Origin: Nocardia speluncae NBRC 108251
GTDB taxonomy: Bacteria; Actinomycetota; Actinomycetes; Mycobacteriales; Mycobacteriaceae
Reading direction: 5' to 3'
Assembly: GCF_001613245.1 (NCBI RefSeq)
Contig: NZ_BDBZ01000037.1
Coordinates: forward strand, 62,001 to 126,000
Length of the DNA: 64,000 bases
In this document: positions 8,231 to 16,562 of the stretch, piece after piece
How the letters are laid out: each line of letters opens with the position of its first letter
Position numbering within the stretch: position 1 is the first letter of the stretch
The notes under the pieces: generated by a model
Databases searched by the model: none
What the model was told of the DNA's origin: nothing
Seen by the model: only the letters and a program-made list of their open reading frames with translations
Program-made: the position numbers and the translations under genes

Positions 8231-9486
8231 CCCGCGAGCTCGAGGACCTGCTGCGCGCCGAAACACCGCAGGTCCTCGGCGCGCTGGTCCGCCGGTTCGG
8301 CCGCTTCGACACCGCCGAGGACGCGGTGCAGGAGGCACTGCTGGCCGCCGCGCGCACGTGGCCCGCCGAGGGCATCCCGGACAACCCGCGCAGCTGGCTC
8401 ATCCGCATCGCCTACCGGCGAATGGTCGACCTGCTGCGTTCCGAACAGGCCCGCCGCCGCCGCGAGCTGGAAACCGGTGCCGCCGAGCTGGCCATGACCG
8501 GACCCGCACGGGCAGCCCGGGCCGCCGGAACCGACGACAGTCTCACCGTGCTCCTGCTGTGCTGCCATCCCGCACTCGGCCACACCTCCCGGGTAGCGCT
8601 CACCCTGCGTGCGGTCGGTGGTCTCACCACCGCCGAGATCGCCCACGCCTACGGCACGACCGAGGCCACCACGGGCACCCGGATCAGCCGCGCCAAACAA
8701 CAACTCGCCAAGGTGGGTGCCCGTTTCACTCTCCCCACGGGCGTCGACCGCGACAGCCGGATGACCGCGGTCCGCCAGGTGCTGTACCTCATTTTCAACG
8801 AGGGCTACACCGCCACCGCCGGAGCCGACCTCACTCGCGTCGACCTCACCGCCGAGGCCATTCGGCTGACCAGAATGCTGCACGCCACCGCCCCCGGCGA
8901 CGCGGAGACAACAGGACTGCTCGCACTGATGCTGCTCACCGAATCCCGCCGCGGGGCACGCACCGACGCCGGCGAACTGATCCCGCTGGCCCAGCAGGAC
9001 ACCGCGCAGTGGAATCACGAGATGATCGACGAGGGAACCACACTCATCGACAGCGTCTGGAATCGCGCCCCGGCCGGCCCCTACCAGCTCCAGGCCGCGA
9101 TCGCCGCCGTGCACGCCGCCGCCGAGCCGGACCGGACGGACTGGCCCCAGATCGCCGTGCTCTACCTGTGGCTCGAACGCCTCACTCCCACACCACCTGT
9201 CCAGCTCGCCCGCGTAGTGGCCGTCGCCCACGCCTACGGCCCTGCCCGCGGCCTGGCCCTGCTCGACGACCTCAACCGCAACCAGCACCTCGACCGCAAC
9301 CCCCTCACCCGGCAACGCGAACATGCTGTCCGCGCCCACCTCCTCCAGCAAACCGGCGACGACACCGCCGCGGCCGAACTCTTCCGCCGAGCCGCCGAAC
9401 TGACCGACAACCAGGTCGAACAGCGCTACCTCCGCAACAAGGCCGACAGTCCGGACGACTTGCCGACCGGGTCATCCCGGTCGTAG
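8227..9486 (+). CDS. ECF42-type RNA polymerase sigma factor
   Basis: A 419-aa sigma-70 family protein, much longer than a minimal ECF factor (about 180 aa). Region 2 contains RRFGRFDTAEDAVQEALLAAARTWP and an IRIAYRRMVDLLRSE helix. Region 4 contains TLRAVGGLTTAEIAHAYGTTEATTGTRISRAKQQL. The remaining roughly 230 residues are an all-helical C-terminal extension (DUF6596-like) typical of ECF42, where the extension rather than an anti-sigma factor is thought to control activity. No anti-sigma gene is adjacent. The start is GTG 8227, overlapping the DGPF gene. Confidence 0.92.
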   Translation: MTRELEDLLRAETPQVLGALVRRFGRFDTAEDAVQEALLAAARTWPAEGIPDNPRSWLIRIAYRRMVDLLRSEQARRRRELETGAAELAMTGPARAARAAGTDDSLTVLLLCCHPALGHTSRVALTLRAVGGLTTAEIAHAYGTTEATTGTRISRAKQQLAKVGARFTLPTGVDRDSRMTAVRQVLYLIFNEGYTATAGADLTRVDLTAEAIRLTRMLHATAPGDAETTGLLALMLLTESRRGARTDAGELIPLAQQDTAQWNHEMIDEGTTLIDSVWNRAPAGPYQLQAAIAAVHAAAEPDRTDWPQIAVLYLWLERLTPTPPVQLARVVAVAHAYGPARGLALLDDLNRNQHLDRNPLTRQREHAVRAHLLQQTGDDTAAAELFRRAAELTDNQVEQRYLRNKADSPDDLPTGSSRS

Positions 9487-9554
9487 GTCCGGGCGACAAG
9501 AGCCGATCGGCCCCGCCCGGATCCGCCCGCCCGGTGAATCGACGCAGCTTCGCG

Positions 9555-9983
9555 TCAGTGTCCGGTCCGCTGCAACTCGACGACAGGGATGACCCGGTCG
9601 GTCTTGCGCTGGTACTCACCGAACTGAGGCTGCACGGCGACCTGCTTGGCGTAGATCTCGTCGCGCTCGGCCCGGGGCAGCACACGGGCGACGACCGAGA
9701 ACGTCTCCGCGCCGTACTCGACGGTGGTATTCGGGCCGGCCACCAGATTGTGGTACCAAGCCGGGTGCTTCGGGCTACCCCCCAGGCTCGCGAAGACGAA
9801 GATCCGGTCTCCCTCGACGTAGGGGACCAGCGGCGCGATGCGTTCGATGCCGGATCGGGCACCCTTGTGATGCACAAGGATCAGCGGGAAGCCTTCGAAG
9901 GTGCCGCCGACAGTGCCGCCCTTCTCCCGGAACTCGGTGATGACCTGGCTGTTCATCTCGATGATATCGTTCGCGTCTGCCAT
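9555..9983 (-). CDS. deazaflavin (F420)-dependent nitroreductase family protein
   Basis: A 142-aa protein of the Ddn-like split-barrel family: MADANDIIEMNSQVITEFRE, then VGGTFEGFPLILVHHKGARSG, a PLVPYVEGDRIFVFASLGG strand pair, and PKHPAWYHNLVAGPNTTVE, the usual 'HP.W..NL.A.P' signature. Related proteins use F420H2 to reduce nitroimidazoles or quinones. The start at 9983 (MADAN) was chosen over the in-frame 10007 because it begins at the family N-terminus. It is divergent from the AraC regulator at 10070, with only 86 bp between the starts, so regulation by that protein is plausible. Confidence 0.88.
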   Translation of the reverse strand: MADANDIIEMNSQVITEFREKGGTVGGTFEGFPLILVHHKGARSGIERIAPLVPYVEGDRIFVFASLGGSPKHPAWYHNLVAGPNTTVEYGAETFSVVARVLPRAERDEIYAKQVAVQPQFGEYQRKTDRVIPVVELQRTGH

Positions 9984-10069
9984 ATCTCGACCATATGCGG
10001 TACCCATTGAATTGATCGATAGCCGAATCAGCCAGAAACATATCCATTTGTCGCACTACCATCGATCGT

Positions 10070-11008
10070 ATGGACATTCTTGCGGACATACTCACGGTCG
10101 GCGGTGTCCGTGGCAGCGCCGGCGCACGCATCGAGGCGGGCGGCACATGGGGAATCTCCTGGAGCGCGCGCTGCACCGCGGCGTTCTATGCCGTCACCTC
10201 GGGCACAGCGTGGCTGTGCCTGCCCGGCCGGGAGGCGCAGCAGCTCATGCCCGGCGATGTGGTGCTGCTACCGAGCGGGGTCGAGCACGGGTTGAGCAGT
10301 GCTCCCGGCGTGCCGCTGGCCCCGTGCGGCGAGTGCGGCGGCGATGCGGCCATGGCGGACGGCAGCGTGTTGCGGTTGGGCGCCGGCGAGGTGCAGACAC
10401 ATATCCTCGGGGCGGGTTACGAATACGACCCCACGGTATCGACTCAGGTGATGACCACGTTGCCGCATGTCCTGCACATCAGGGCCGACCACGGGGGCAA
10501 CTGTCTCGACGACACCGTCCGGCTGCTGTCGCGGGAATTGGCCTACCCGCAGATTGCGACCGCATTCATACTCAACCGTTTGGTCGACATCCTGTTGGTG
10601 CAGTTGCTGCGGTTCTGGTTGGCGAAACATCCGGACGAAGCGCGCGGATCCTGGCTCGGCGTGCTGGCCGACCCGGTGGTCAGCGACGCGCTCACCAGGC
10701 TCCACGAGGAGCCGGCTCGGGGGTGGACCATCGAGTCACTCGCCGCGGAGCTGACGATCTCCCGCAGCACGCTGACGCGACGGTTCCGCGCCGTCACCGG
10801 TGCCGCGCCGGCCGACTACCTGACGCGCTGGCGGATGGATCTGGCCGCAATCCGGTTGCGGGACACCGATGACACTCTCGATACCATCGCCCGCTCGGTC
10901 GGCTACACCTCGGTCTACGCATTCAGTCGAGCGTTCCGCCGGGCACGCTCGCAGGCTCCGGGACAGTTCCGTAACGCGGCGCGGGTGACCGATAGCGTCC
11001 TGACCTGA
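10070..11008 (+). CDS. AraC-family transcriptional regulator
   Basis: A 312-aa regulator. The N-terminal half is a cupin-type ligand domain (TAFYAVTSGTAWLCLPG, then MPGDVVLLPSGVEHGLS). The C-terminal approximately 100 residues hold two helix-turn-helix motifs (GWTIESLAAELTISRSTLTR and DTLDTIARSVGYTSVYAFSR) ending in the conserved RAFRRARSQAPGQFR. The cupin type matches the AraC_binding_2/Cupin_6 group commonly found next to reductases or dehydrogenases. It is divergent from the F420-type nitroreductase gene, its probable target. The ligand is unknown. Confidence 0.92.
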   Translation: MDILADILTVGGVRGSAGARIEAGGTWGISWSARCTAAFYAVTSGTAWLCLPGREAQQLMPGDVVLLPSGVEHGLSSAPGVPLAPCGECGGDAAMADGSVLRLGAGEVQTHILGAGYEYDPTVSTQVMTTLPHVLHIRADHGGNCLDDTVRLLSRELAYPQIATAFILNRLVDILLVQLLRFWLAKHPDEARGSWLGVLADPVVSDALTRLHEEPARGWTIESLAAELTISRSTLTRRFRAVTGAAPADYLTRWRMDLAAIRLRDTDDTLDTIARSVGYTSVYAFSRAFRRARSQAPGQFRNAARVTDSVLT

Positions 11009-11136
11009 GCGCGGCGCCGCGGTCGACGACCATACGCGCAGGGCATACCACATGCGGAAATGTCGTTGCCGGTGTCCCGGAATGGCCGATAGGGTGTCGC
11101 GGTTTGCCCATCCGATACGAAGGAGCCGGACTACCG

Positions 11137-11625
11137 ATGGAACCTGTCACCGAACGAGAGATCAGAGCGTCGTTCATCAATTGTTCGAAAGGAGATGCCA
11201 AACGCCTGACGCTACCGCCCGACCTCGAGACCCGCCCCTGGGACGACCTGGACTTCCTGGGCTGGACCGATCCAGGACTACCGGGTCGCGGGTATCTGGT
11301 GCTGCCCGAGGCAGACGGTCTCGCCGGTATCGCGCTGCGTTATGAGACGGGCGGCCCGCGGCGTTCCCAGATGTGCACCGTCTGTTCGACCACCCATGAC
11401 AACGGCGGAGTCGTCTTGATGACCGCCCGCAAGGCCGGTGAGTCCGGTCGGCGCGGCAACTCCACCGGCACCTATATGTGCGGCGACCTCTGCTGTTCGC
11501 TGTACGCCCGGCGGCTGATGACGCCGGCCCTGGGTCGCGCTTACCGCGACGACTACGACCCCGCCGACCGCATCCACCAGATCCGGCAGAACGTGACCGC
11601 GTTCCTCGGCCGGGTTCGCGCCTGA
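11137..11625 (+). CDS. FBP zinc-finger domain protein (EF-G-binding, FusB-like C-terminal domain)
   Basis: A 162-aa protein with an MCTVCSTTH motif near the middle and CGDLCCSLYARRL about 35 residues later. Together these form the four-cysteine zinc treble clef of the FBP domain, as in the C-terminal part of FusB/FusC fusidic-acid-resistance proteins that bind EF-G. The N-terminus (MEPVTEREIRASFINCSKGD) is typical of the actinobacterial stand-alone form. The ATG at 11137 follows an AAGGAG 11 bp upstream. Binding to EF-G is known only for the staphylococcal relatives. Confidence 0.85.
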   Translation: MEPVTEREIRASFINCSKGDAKRLTLPPDLETRPWDDLDFLGWTDPGLPGRGYLVLPEADGLAGIALRYETGGPRRSQMCTVCSTTHDNGGVVLMTARKAGESGRRGNSTGTYMCGDLCCSLYARRLMTPALGRAYRDDYDPADRIHQIRQNVTAFLGRVRA

Positions 11626-11742
11626 TCGTCACCTGACGATCCGCTACGAGAGAAAGAGGTTGTGGCCCATGCGCCGACACTCGAGACCCAACTCGCGGGC
11701 GACTCCGGATTCCCACCCTGGCACGAGAATCCGGAGCTGCCC

Positions 11743-11801
11743 CCTCCTCCCCGGCCGGGGCATACCGGAACGGTTCCGGTGTGTGCCGGCCGGGGAGGAG
11801 G
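11743..11801. terminator. 59-nt nested hairpin between convergent genes
   Basis: Perfect 16-bp outer arms at 11743-11758 and 11786-11801 enclose a second perfect hairpin (ACCGGAAC at 11764-11771 and GTTCCGGT at 11773-11780). It lies between the FBP gene (stop 11625) and the convergent TetR gene (stop 11869), so a bidirectional terminator is the simplest reading. The two-storey perfect structure is unusual for that role. Confidence 0.6.
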
Positions 11802-11868
11802 AGCGCGGCGGTCGCGTCGCGATCTCGGCACCCGGCGGCCGGTCACGCCCGCATGTGGGCGTGTAGCA

Positions 11869-12453
11869 CTATCCGTGCCCCTCGGCCCCGTAACGCAATC
11901 CGTCATACAGGAGAGTGGCGATGCGCACCGCGTCGTCTTGCCAACCGGGGGTGCGTATTCCGCAGATGCCGCCCAGAGCACGCAGCACGATCCGACCGCT
12001 GACCCCGGTGCGCAACTGACCGGCGGCGACACCTGCGGCGAGCAACTCGTCGAGTGCGCGGGCCATCTCGTTGCGGGTGTCGGCGTAGATCGGCGAGTCG
12101 GTGGCCGCGATGCTCTCCAGCACTTCGCCCATCCCCCTGCCCACTGCCGCATGTTCCACAAGCAGCAACAGAAATCTGTGTAGGGCTTCGCCGGGGGCAT
12201 ATTGCGCGAGCAGGCGACCAGGAGCTGCGCAGAGTTCGGCCACCTCGTGCCGGTACACCTCCGCGACGAGTGCCTCACGCGTGTCGAAATGGCGGTACAG
12301 CGTGCCGACCGATACGCCGGCCCGGCGTGCGATCTCCTCCACATGGGCGTCGCCGGCGGTGAGCAGCACTTCGCGGGCCGCGGCCAGCAGCGCGGCACGG
12401 TTGCGGCGGGCATCGGCACGCAGTGGGCGTGATGACGGCAACAATTCCTCCAT
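11869..12453 (-). CDS. TetR-family transcriptional regulator
   Basis: A 194-aa regulator with a standard N-terminal HTH: RRNRAALLAAAREVLLTAG, then VEEIARRAGVSVGTLYRHFDTREALVAEVY. The C-terminal ligand domain has the LHRFLLLLVEH and ALDELLAAGVAAGQLR helices typical of the group with C-terminal fold TetR_C_33-like. It is divergent from an SDR gene. A dyad whose left arm begins at the ATG itself lies in the 70-bp gap, suggesting autorepression. An alternative start at TTG 12441, preceded by GGAGG inside the annotated N-terminus, would move the start off the operator. Confidence 0.9.
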   Translation of the reverse strand: MEELLPSSRPLRADARRNRAALLAAAREVLLTAGDAHVEEIARRAGVSVGTLYRHFDTREALVAEVYRHEVAELCAAPGRLLAQYAPGEALHRFLLLLVEHAAVGRGMGEVLESIAATDSPIYADTRNEMARALDELLAAGVAAGQLRTGVSGRIVLRALGGICGIRTPGWQDDAVRIATLLYDGLRYGAEGHG

Positions 12454-12507
12454 AAGGTGAGTCAGGCTCCGTTTGCGTGTACAGTTTCCGGAGTCGGGTT
12501 CACCTTA
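12453..12507. promoter_or_regulatory. putative TetR operator between divergent TetR and SDR genes
   Basis: TAAGGTGA (12453-12460) and its exact complement TCACCTTA (12500-12507) flank the short intergenic space. Read inward, the dyad continues imperfectly, with 14 of 18 positions matching and an inner CTCCG/CGGAG block. It covers the region where both promoters must lie. Confidence 0.55.
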
Positions 12508-12523
12508 CTGAAGGAGTACGCCC

Positions 12524-13297
12524 GTGACATTCGAAAACGAAGAACTCGCCGGTCTGCGAGTGCTGATAACCGGGGGTAGCCGAGGACTGGGCGAGGCGAC
12601 AGCCCGGCGCTTCGCCGCGGCCGGTGCCACCGTGGTGACCGCCTCGCGAACACCACCACCGCACGACTTGCCCGCTACCTACATTCCCGCCGACCTGCGT
12701 TCGGCGGAGGAGGTCGCCGAACTGGGGCGGCGCGTCCTGGACAGCGTCGGAGGCATCGATGTACTGGTCGACAACGCCGGAGCCGCAACCGGGCCGACGC
12801 CGACTCTGGAACGGTCCGACGCTTCCTGGCTCGCCGATCTCGAGATGAACCTGCTCAGCGCGGTCCGTCTCGACCGCGCCCTGGTCCCCGGAATGGTCGA
12901 GCGAGGTTCCGGCGTCGTGGTGCACGTCTCCTCTATCGCCAGTCACCTCCCCCAACCCGCGGAAGCGTCGTACGCCGCGGCAAAAGCGGCCCTCAACGCC
13001 TACAGCCGCGAACTGGCAACGGCGGTGGGTGAACACGGGGTGCGCGTGGTGTGCGTGCTGCCGGGCTTCGTAGTCACCGAGGGCGCTGCCGAACATCTCC
13101 GGCAGCTGGCCGACCGTCAGGGAATCGGCATCGACGAGGTCGAGCAGCAGGTCGTGGACCACCTGAACGTGCCCATGGGGCGTTCCGGCAGACCCGAGGA
13201 CGTCGCGGAGATGATCGCGTTCCTCGCCTCACGCCGCGCCGAATGGGTCACCGGCGCACAGTTCCGCGTCGATGGCGGAATCATTCCCACTGTCTGA
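12524..13297 (+). CDS. SDR family NAD(P)-dependent oxidoreductase
   Basis: A 257-aa classical short-chain dehydrogenase/reductase. Cofactor motif TGGSRGLG is at residues 16-23, NAG at 84-86, and the catalytic set is Ser137, Tyr150 and Lys154 (YAAAK). The C-terminal WVTGAQFRVDGG is typical. The start is GTG 12524, preceded by AAGGAG. The residues after the second strand (ASRTPPP) suggest NADP preference, which is a soft inference. It is divergent from its likely TetR repressor and followed 30 bp later by a VOC-fold gene, probably in one transcript. Confidence 0.9.
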   Translation: MTFENEELAGLRVLITGGSRGLGEATARRFAAAGATVVTASRTPPPHDLPATYIPADLRSAEEVAELGRRVLDSVGGIDVLVDNAGAATGPTPTLERSDASWLADLEMNLLSAVRLDRALVPGMVERGSGVVVHVSSIASHLPQPAEASYAAAKAALNAYSRELATAVGEHGVRVVCVLPGFVVTEGAAEHLRQLADRQGIGIDEVEQQVVDHLNVPMGRSGRPEDVAEMIAFLASRRAEWVTGAQFRVDGGIIPTV

Positions 13298-13327
13298 CAT
13301 ATCGAGCACGAACCGAGGAGACAGTCC

Positions 13328-13696
13328 TTGAAAATCAGCCTGACATCACTGATCGTCGACGCCGCGGATCTGGAGCAGGAAAGCGTGTTCTGGCACCGGC
13401 TACTCGGCGGCGCCCTCACCAAGACACCGACGCACCATTTCCTCCAGAACGACGAATTCCCCACACTGGTGATCCAGCACGCTCCCGGTCATCGGCCACC
13501 GGAGTGGCCTGACGGAAACTCCCAGCAGATGCACTTCGACCTCGCCACAGACGACCCGCGGGCCGCCGACGAACGGGTGCTCGACGCCGGAGGCCGGCGG
13601 CTGCGACCGACGGTCGATATCGCCGCCGCACCGTCGCAGGGCTCCAGGATTTATGCCAGCCCCGCCGGCCACCCCTTCTGCCTCCGCGCGGCCTGA
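13328..13696 (+). CDS. VOC family (glyoxalase-like) protein
   Basis: A 122-aa protein with a TTG start at 13328 after GAGGAG. The beta-alpha-beta-beta-beta pattern is ISLTSLIVDAADLEQESVFWHRLLGG, then LVIQHAP, HFDLATDDPRAADERVLDAGGRRL and a closing IYASPAGHPFCL. It corresponds to a single glyoxalase/bleomycin-resistance-like domain, with the metal-ligand-type His and Glu positions only partly conserved. It follows the SDR by 30 bp, suggesting a shared small-molecule pathway. No substrate can be assigned. Confidence 0.8.
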   Translation: MKISLTSLIVDAADLEQESVFWHRLLGGALTKTPTHHFLQNDEFPTLVIQHAPGHRPPEWPDGNSQQMHFDLATDDPRAADERVLDAGGRRLRPTVDIAAAPSQGSRIYASPAGHPFCLRAA

Positions 13697-13927
13697 TCTC
13701 CTGATCGAGCGCTCGGGTTGTGCCCCGCGGGCGGCAGTGACGATCGTCGACCCCGGTCGGCGCCGGCGATAACACGGTCAGGATGTGCCGCGAAGTGGAG
13801 TGTCGTGGATGAATGCCGCCGCGCGGCAGACCCGCTAGGGTGTTGAGAAGCACTGCGGGTCAATGATGTACATGCAATACATACTCGGAGAGTCGGCAGC
13901 GAGCGGCCGGAACGAGAAGGAGCGGTA

Positions 13928-14941
13928 TTGCTGGGGGCAGGCGCCACCTTCGCCGGATACCGGATCGAAGGAGTCCTGGGTCAGGGCGGCATGGGTACGG
14001 TGTACCGGGCTCGGCACCCCCGCCTCCCCCGCACCGTCGCGTTGAAGTTGCTGAATCGCGAAGTGTCCACCGACCTCGAAGTCGTGCGCCGGTTCGAACG
14101 AGAGGCCGACGTGGTGGCTCGGCTCGACCATGCAGGGATCGTCGGCGTCCTGGACCGTGGCGCGAACGACGGCCACCTGTGGATCGCGATGCAGTACCTT
14201 CGCGGCACCGACGCCGCACACTGGGACGCTGCCGCGCACTCGCCGACGACCGTGACCCGTCTCCTCGGCGGGACAGCATCGGCACTGGACTACGCGCACA
14301 GCCGCGGCATCCTGCATCGTGATGTGAAGCCGGCCAATATCGTGATCGTCCCCGGAGACGATTTTCGCGACACATATGCGGTGCTCACCGATTTCGGTAT
14401 CGCCGGCCTCACCGACTCCATCAATACCAAGATCACGGCCACCGGAACGTTCACCGCGACATTGGCCTACGCATCCCCCGAGCAGTTGTCCGGCGAGGTG
14501 GTGGATCACCGCTCCGACCAGTATTCCCTGGCCTGCACCCTGTTTACGCTGCTGGCCGGGGAACAACCGTATCCTGGGACGAATCCGGGGCACGTGGTGA
14601 TGGGCCATATCGCGCAGCCCGTCCCCCGGATCACCGCGGCACGAGCAGACCTGCCCGCGGCCCTCGACGAGGTCTTCGAGCAGGCCATGGCCAAACAACG
14701 CGACGGCCGATTCGCTACGTGCGCCGAGTTCATCACCGCGGCTCTCGACGTACTCGGTGGCCGGCACACCGGGAGCGCAGGCACACCCGCGACGGTACCC
14801 GCGCCGGAGTGCGGCACCCCGGTCGCGCGCGGCGTCTCGACCGTGGACCGTGATTTCGGGATCGGTTGGTACGCGGCACTGATCGTCTTCGTTCTACTGT
14901 TTCTGATCAGCGGCGCGGCGGCGCTGCTCCTGCCCTACTAG
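13928..14941 (+). CDS. membrane-anchored serine/threonine protein kinase (PknB-like)
   Basis: A 337-aa kinase with all catalytic motifs: G-loop GVLGQGGMGTVYRA, Lys40, HRDVKPAN at 130-137, DFG at 155-157 and the ASPEQ activation segment end. A short linker leads to one transmembrane helix at about 313-335, with practically nothing beyond it, so it lacks the extracellular PASTA or propeller sensor of PknB or PknD. The start is TTG 13928 with GAGAAGGAG upstream. It stands alone between a VOC gene and a convergent ATPase gene. Confidence 0.9.
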   Translation: MLGAGATFAGYRIEGVLGQGGMGTVYRARHPRLPRTVALKLLNREVSTDLEVVRRFEREADVVARLDHAGIVGVLDRGANDGHLWIAMQYLRGTDAAHWDAAAHSPTTVTRLLGGTASALDYAHSRGILHRDVKPANIVIVPGDDFRDTYAVLTDFGIAGLTDSINTKITATGTFTATLAYASPEQLSGEVVDHRSDQYSLACTLFTLLAGEQPYPGTNPGHVVMGHIAQPVPRITAARADLPAALDEVFEQAMAKQRDGRFATCAEFITAALDVLGGRHTGSAGTPATVPAPECGTPVARGVSTVDRDFGIGWYAALIVFVLLFLISGAAALLLPY

Positions 14942-15001
14942 AACGATCAGATCGGCTCCGTGACACAGAGCCGGGGCGATCCTCGATACCTGGTCAACAG
15001 T

Positions 15002-15637
15002 TCACAACCGGACACTGCGGACGGTGACGGCCATCCGGCGCAGCCTGCCTCGCATCGGGCTGTCGGTGTCGGGCGTCGGTCTCAGGCCGGCGGTGTCGGC
15101 GATTCGATCGACGACCGCCGCCACCGGGGTCGCGTCGGTCCAGATATGTTCGGCGAACTCGGGTTTGCTCAAGTTGTCGAGGCAGAGATCCAGCCTGTCC
15201 ACCGCGAACTTTTCGCGGCGCAGCAGCAGATCACCCTGTCCGACCGCGCGCAGGAGCGGAGCGAAGCCGAGCCCACGATCACCTAGCCGGTCCAGAACTG
15301 TCTCCCGGCGCGCCAGCAACGCGAAATGCCGCACATCGTGGCCGGATTCGCGTAGCCGGCCGACCGTTTCGCCGAAGTACCGCGGGTCGGCGACGGTCAT
15401 CGGGGCGATCACCACGCCCTCGTGCTCGCGCAGCACATGGTCGAGTACCTCGAACACGCCTTGCCGCCAACTCGGAAAATGCTGGAAATCGGTCCGGAGC
15501 TTCGGCGGCATCATGCGATGCAGCCCGTATCCCACCATCTCCGGGTCGCACACCACACTGCCGGGAAGCCTGCGGTGCAGCTCGAATGCGGTCTGCGTCT
15601 TTCCCCCACCGAACGGACCGTTGATCCAGAGCAACAT
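15002..15637 (-). CDS. TmrB-like P-loop ATPase/kinase
   Basis: A 211-aa protein beginning MLLWINGPFGGGKTQTAFEL, in which GPFGGGKT is the Walker A motif. This start is closely like that of TmrB, the ATP-binding tunicamycin-resistance protein of Bacillus, and of related nucleoside/shikimate-kinase-like P-loop proteins. Further conserved parts are a CDPEMVGYGLHRMM segment and VVIAPMTVADPRYF. The start at 15637 was chosen because the family begins right at the WINGPFG strand. The actual function is unknown; resistance or small-molecule phosphorylation are both possible. Confidence 0.75.
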   Translation of the reverse strand: MLLWINGPFGGGKTQTAFELHRRLPGSVVCDPEMVGYGLHRMMPPKLRTDFQHFPSWRQGVFEVLDHVLREHEGVVIAPMTVADPRYFGETVGRLRESGHDVRHFALLARRETVLDRLGDRGLGFAPLLRAVGQGDLLLRREKFAVDRLDLCLDNLSKPEFAEHIWTDATPVAAVVDRIADTAGLRPTPDTDSPMRGRLRRMAVTVRSVRL

Positions 15638-15889
15638 GACCACAACACTATCCGTGCGGTGCCGGCATTCTCGAAATTGATCGGGCCAGGAGGCAGACCT
15701 CGATCGCCGCGCGAAGATCTGATCGAGCACCTGGCTCGCCGGGCACCGACCGATGATTTTCCCGGCGCGCTCACGTCTTCGACAAGGAAGCCACGTAAAA
15801 GCCGATTGGAGGGCGTGCAGCTCGGTAGGCCGTACTGTTCGAACCTGTACGACCAGCCGAGCACGCCCCCTCGACCTTCAGGATGTGAC

Positions 15890-16426
15890 ATGACGGACAG
15901 TGAACCGAATGTTGTGCTGGGACCTTTCTCGTCGCCGGACGCGCAGGCGACGCCGTGGGCGTCGGCCTTCGCCGTCCTCGAAGCGGCGGAGGTGTTCTGG
16001 CTGTCCACGGTGCGCCCGAGCGGGCAGCCGCATGTGACGCCGTTGCTGGCGGCGTGGAGTCTGGGGGGCATGTGCTTCACCACAGGTGGTCAAGAGCGTA
16101 AAGCGCTCAATCTCGAGCACAACCCGTACTGCGTGCTGACGACCGGCACGAACACCTTGACCGGTATGGACGTCGTCATCGAGGGCACGGCATCCCTCAT
16201 GGGTGAGCGCTCCGCGCGAACACAGGCCGCCACAGACCTCGAGCGCAAGTACGGCAGGCATCTGACCGATCCCGAGGGCACCTGGTATCGGCTGGGTGAG
16301 GCGGTCGTCTCCGGCGACGTCAGGCTGTACCGGGTCGCGCCGGCTGTCGGCTTCGCATTCGGCAAGCTACCGGTCTCCAGCCAGACTCGCTACACGTGGC
16401 CAGCCGGTGACGACGTACCCGTATGA
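15890..16426 (+). CDS. pyridoxamine 5'-phosphate oxidase family (split-barrel) protein
   Basis: A 178-aa FMN- or F420-binding split-barrel protein. Its core is FWLSTVRPSGQPHVTPLLAAW, then MCFTTGGQERKALNLEHNPYCVLTTG and MDVVIEGTASLM, a pattern shared by general stress or PPOX-type actinobacterial proteins. A C-terminal GFAFGKLPVSSQTRYTW completes the fold. The ATG at 15890 follows GGATG. The cofactor and substrate cannot be determined by eye. It is monocistronic and followed by a strong terminator hairpin. Confidence 0.85.
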   Translation: MTDSEPNVVLGPFSSPDAQATPWASAFAVLEAAEVFWLSTVRPSGQPHVTPLLAAWSLGGMCFTTGGQERKALNLEHNPYCVLTTGTNTLTGMDVVIEGTASLMGERSARTQAATDLERKYGRHLTDPEGTWYRLGEAVVSGDVRLYRVAPAVGFAFGKLPVSSQTRYTWPAGDDVPV

Positions 16427-16485
16427 CAGCGCCGGATCCGCAGCGCCATAGACGGGTTCGCCGACACCGGCTTGCAGATTGCACA

Positions 16486-16513
16486 GCCCGCGGCCTCAAA
16501 GGCTGCCGCGGGC
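16486..16513. terminator. hairpin terminator between convergent genes
   Basis: Perfect 9-bp arms GCCCGCGGC (16486-16494) and GCCGCGGGC (16505-16513) with a 10-nt loop, followed on the plus strand by CCGTTTC. It sits between the PPOX-type gene (stop 16426) and the convergent MerR gene (stop 16563). Confidence 0.65.
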
Positions 16514-16562
16514 CCGTTTCCGTGGCGGTGCGGAGTCCTGCTCCTGAAGGATGCCCGAGCCG

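Noticed and set aside
7954..9351. Long minus-strand frame opposite the ECF42 and DGPF genes
   Set aside because: Gly/Ala/Val-rich shadow of the well-supported plus-strand genes.
11662..12183. Plus-strand frame from GTG 11662 through the hairpin into the TetR gene
   Set aside because: It reads through a perfect hairpin and then antisense through TetR; only its first about 25 residues look protein-like, which is not enough for a call.
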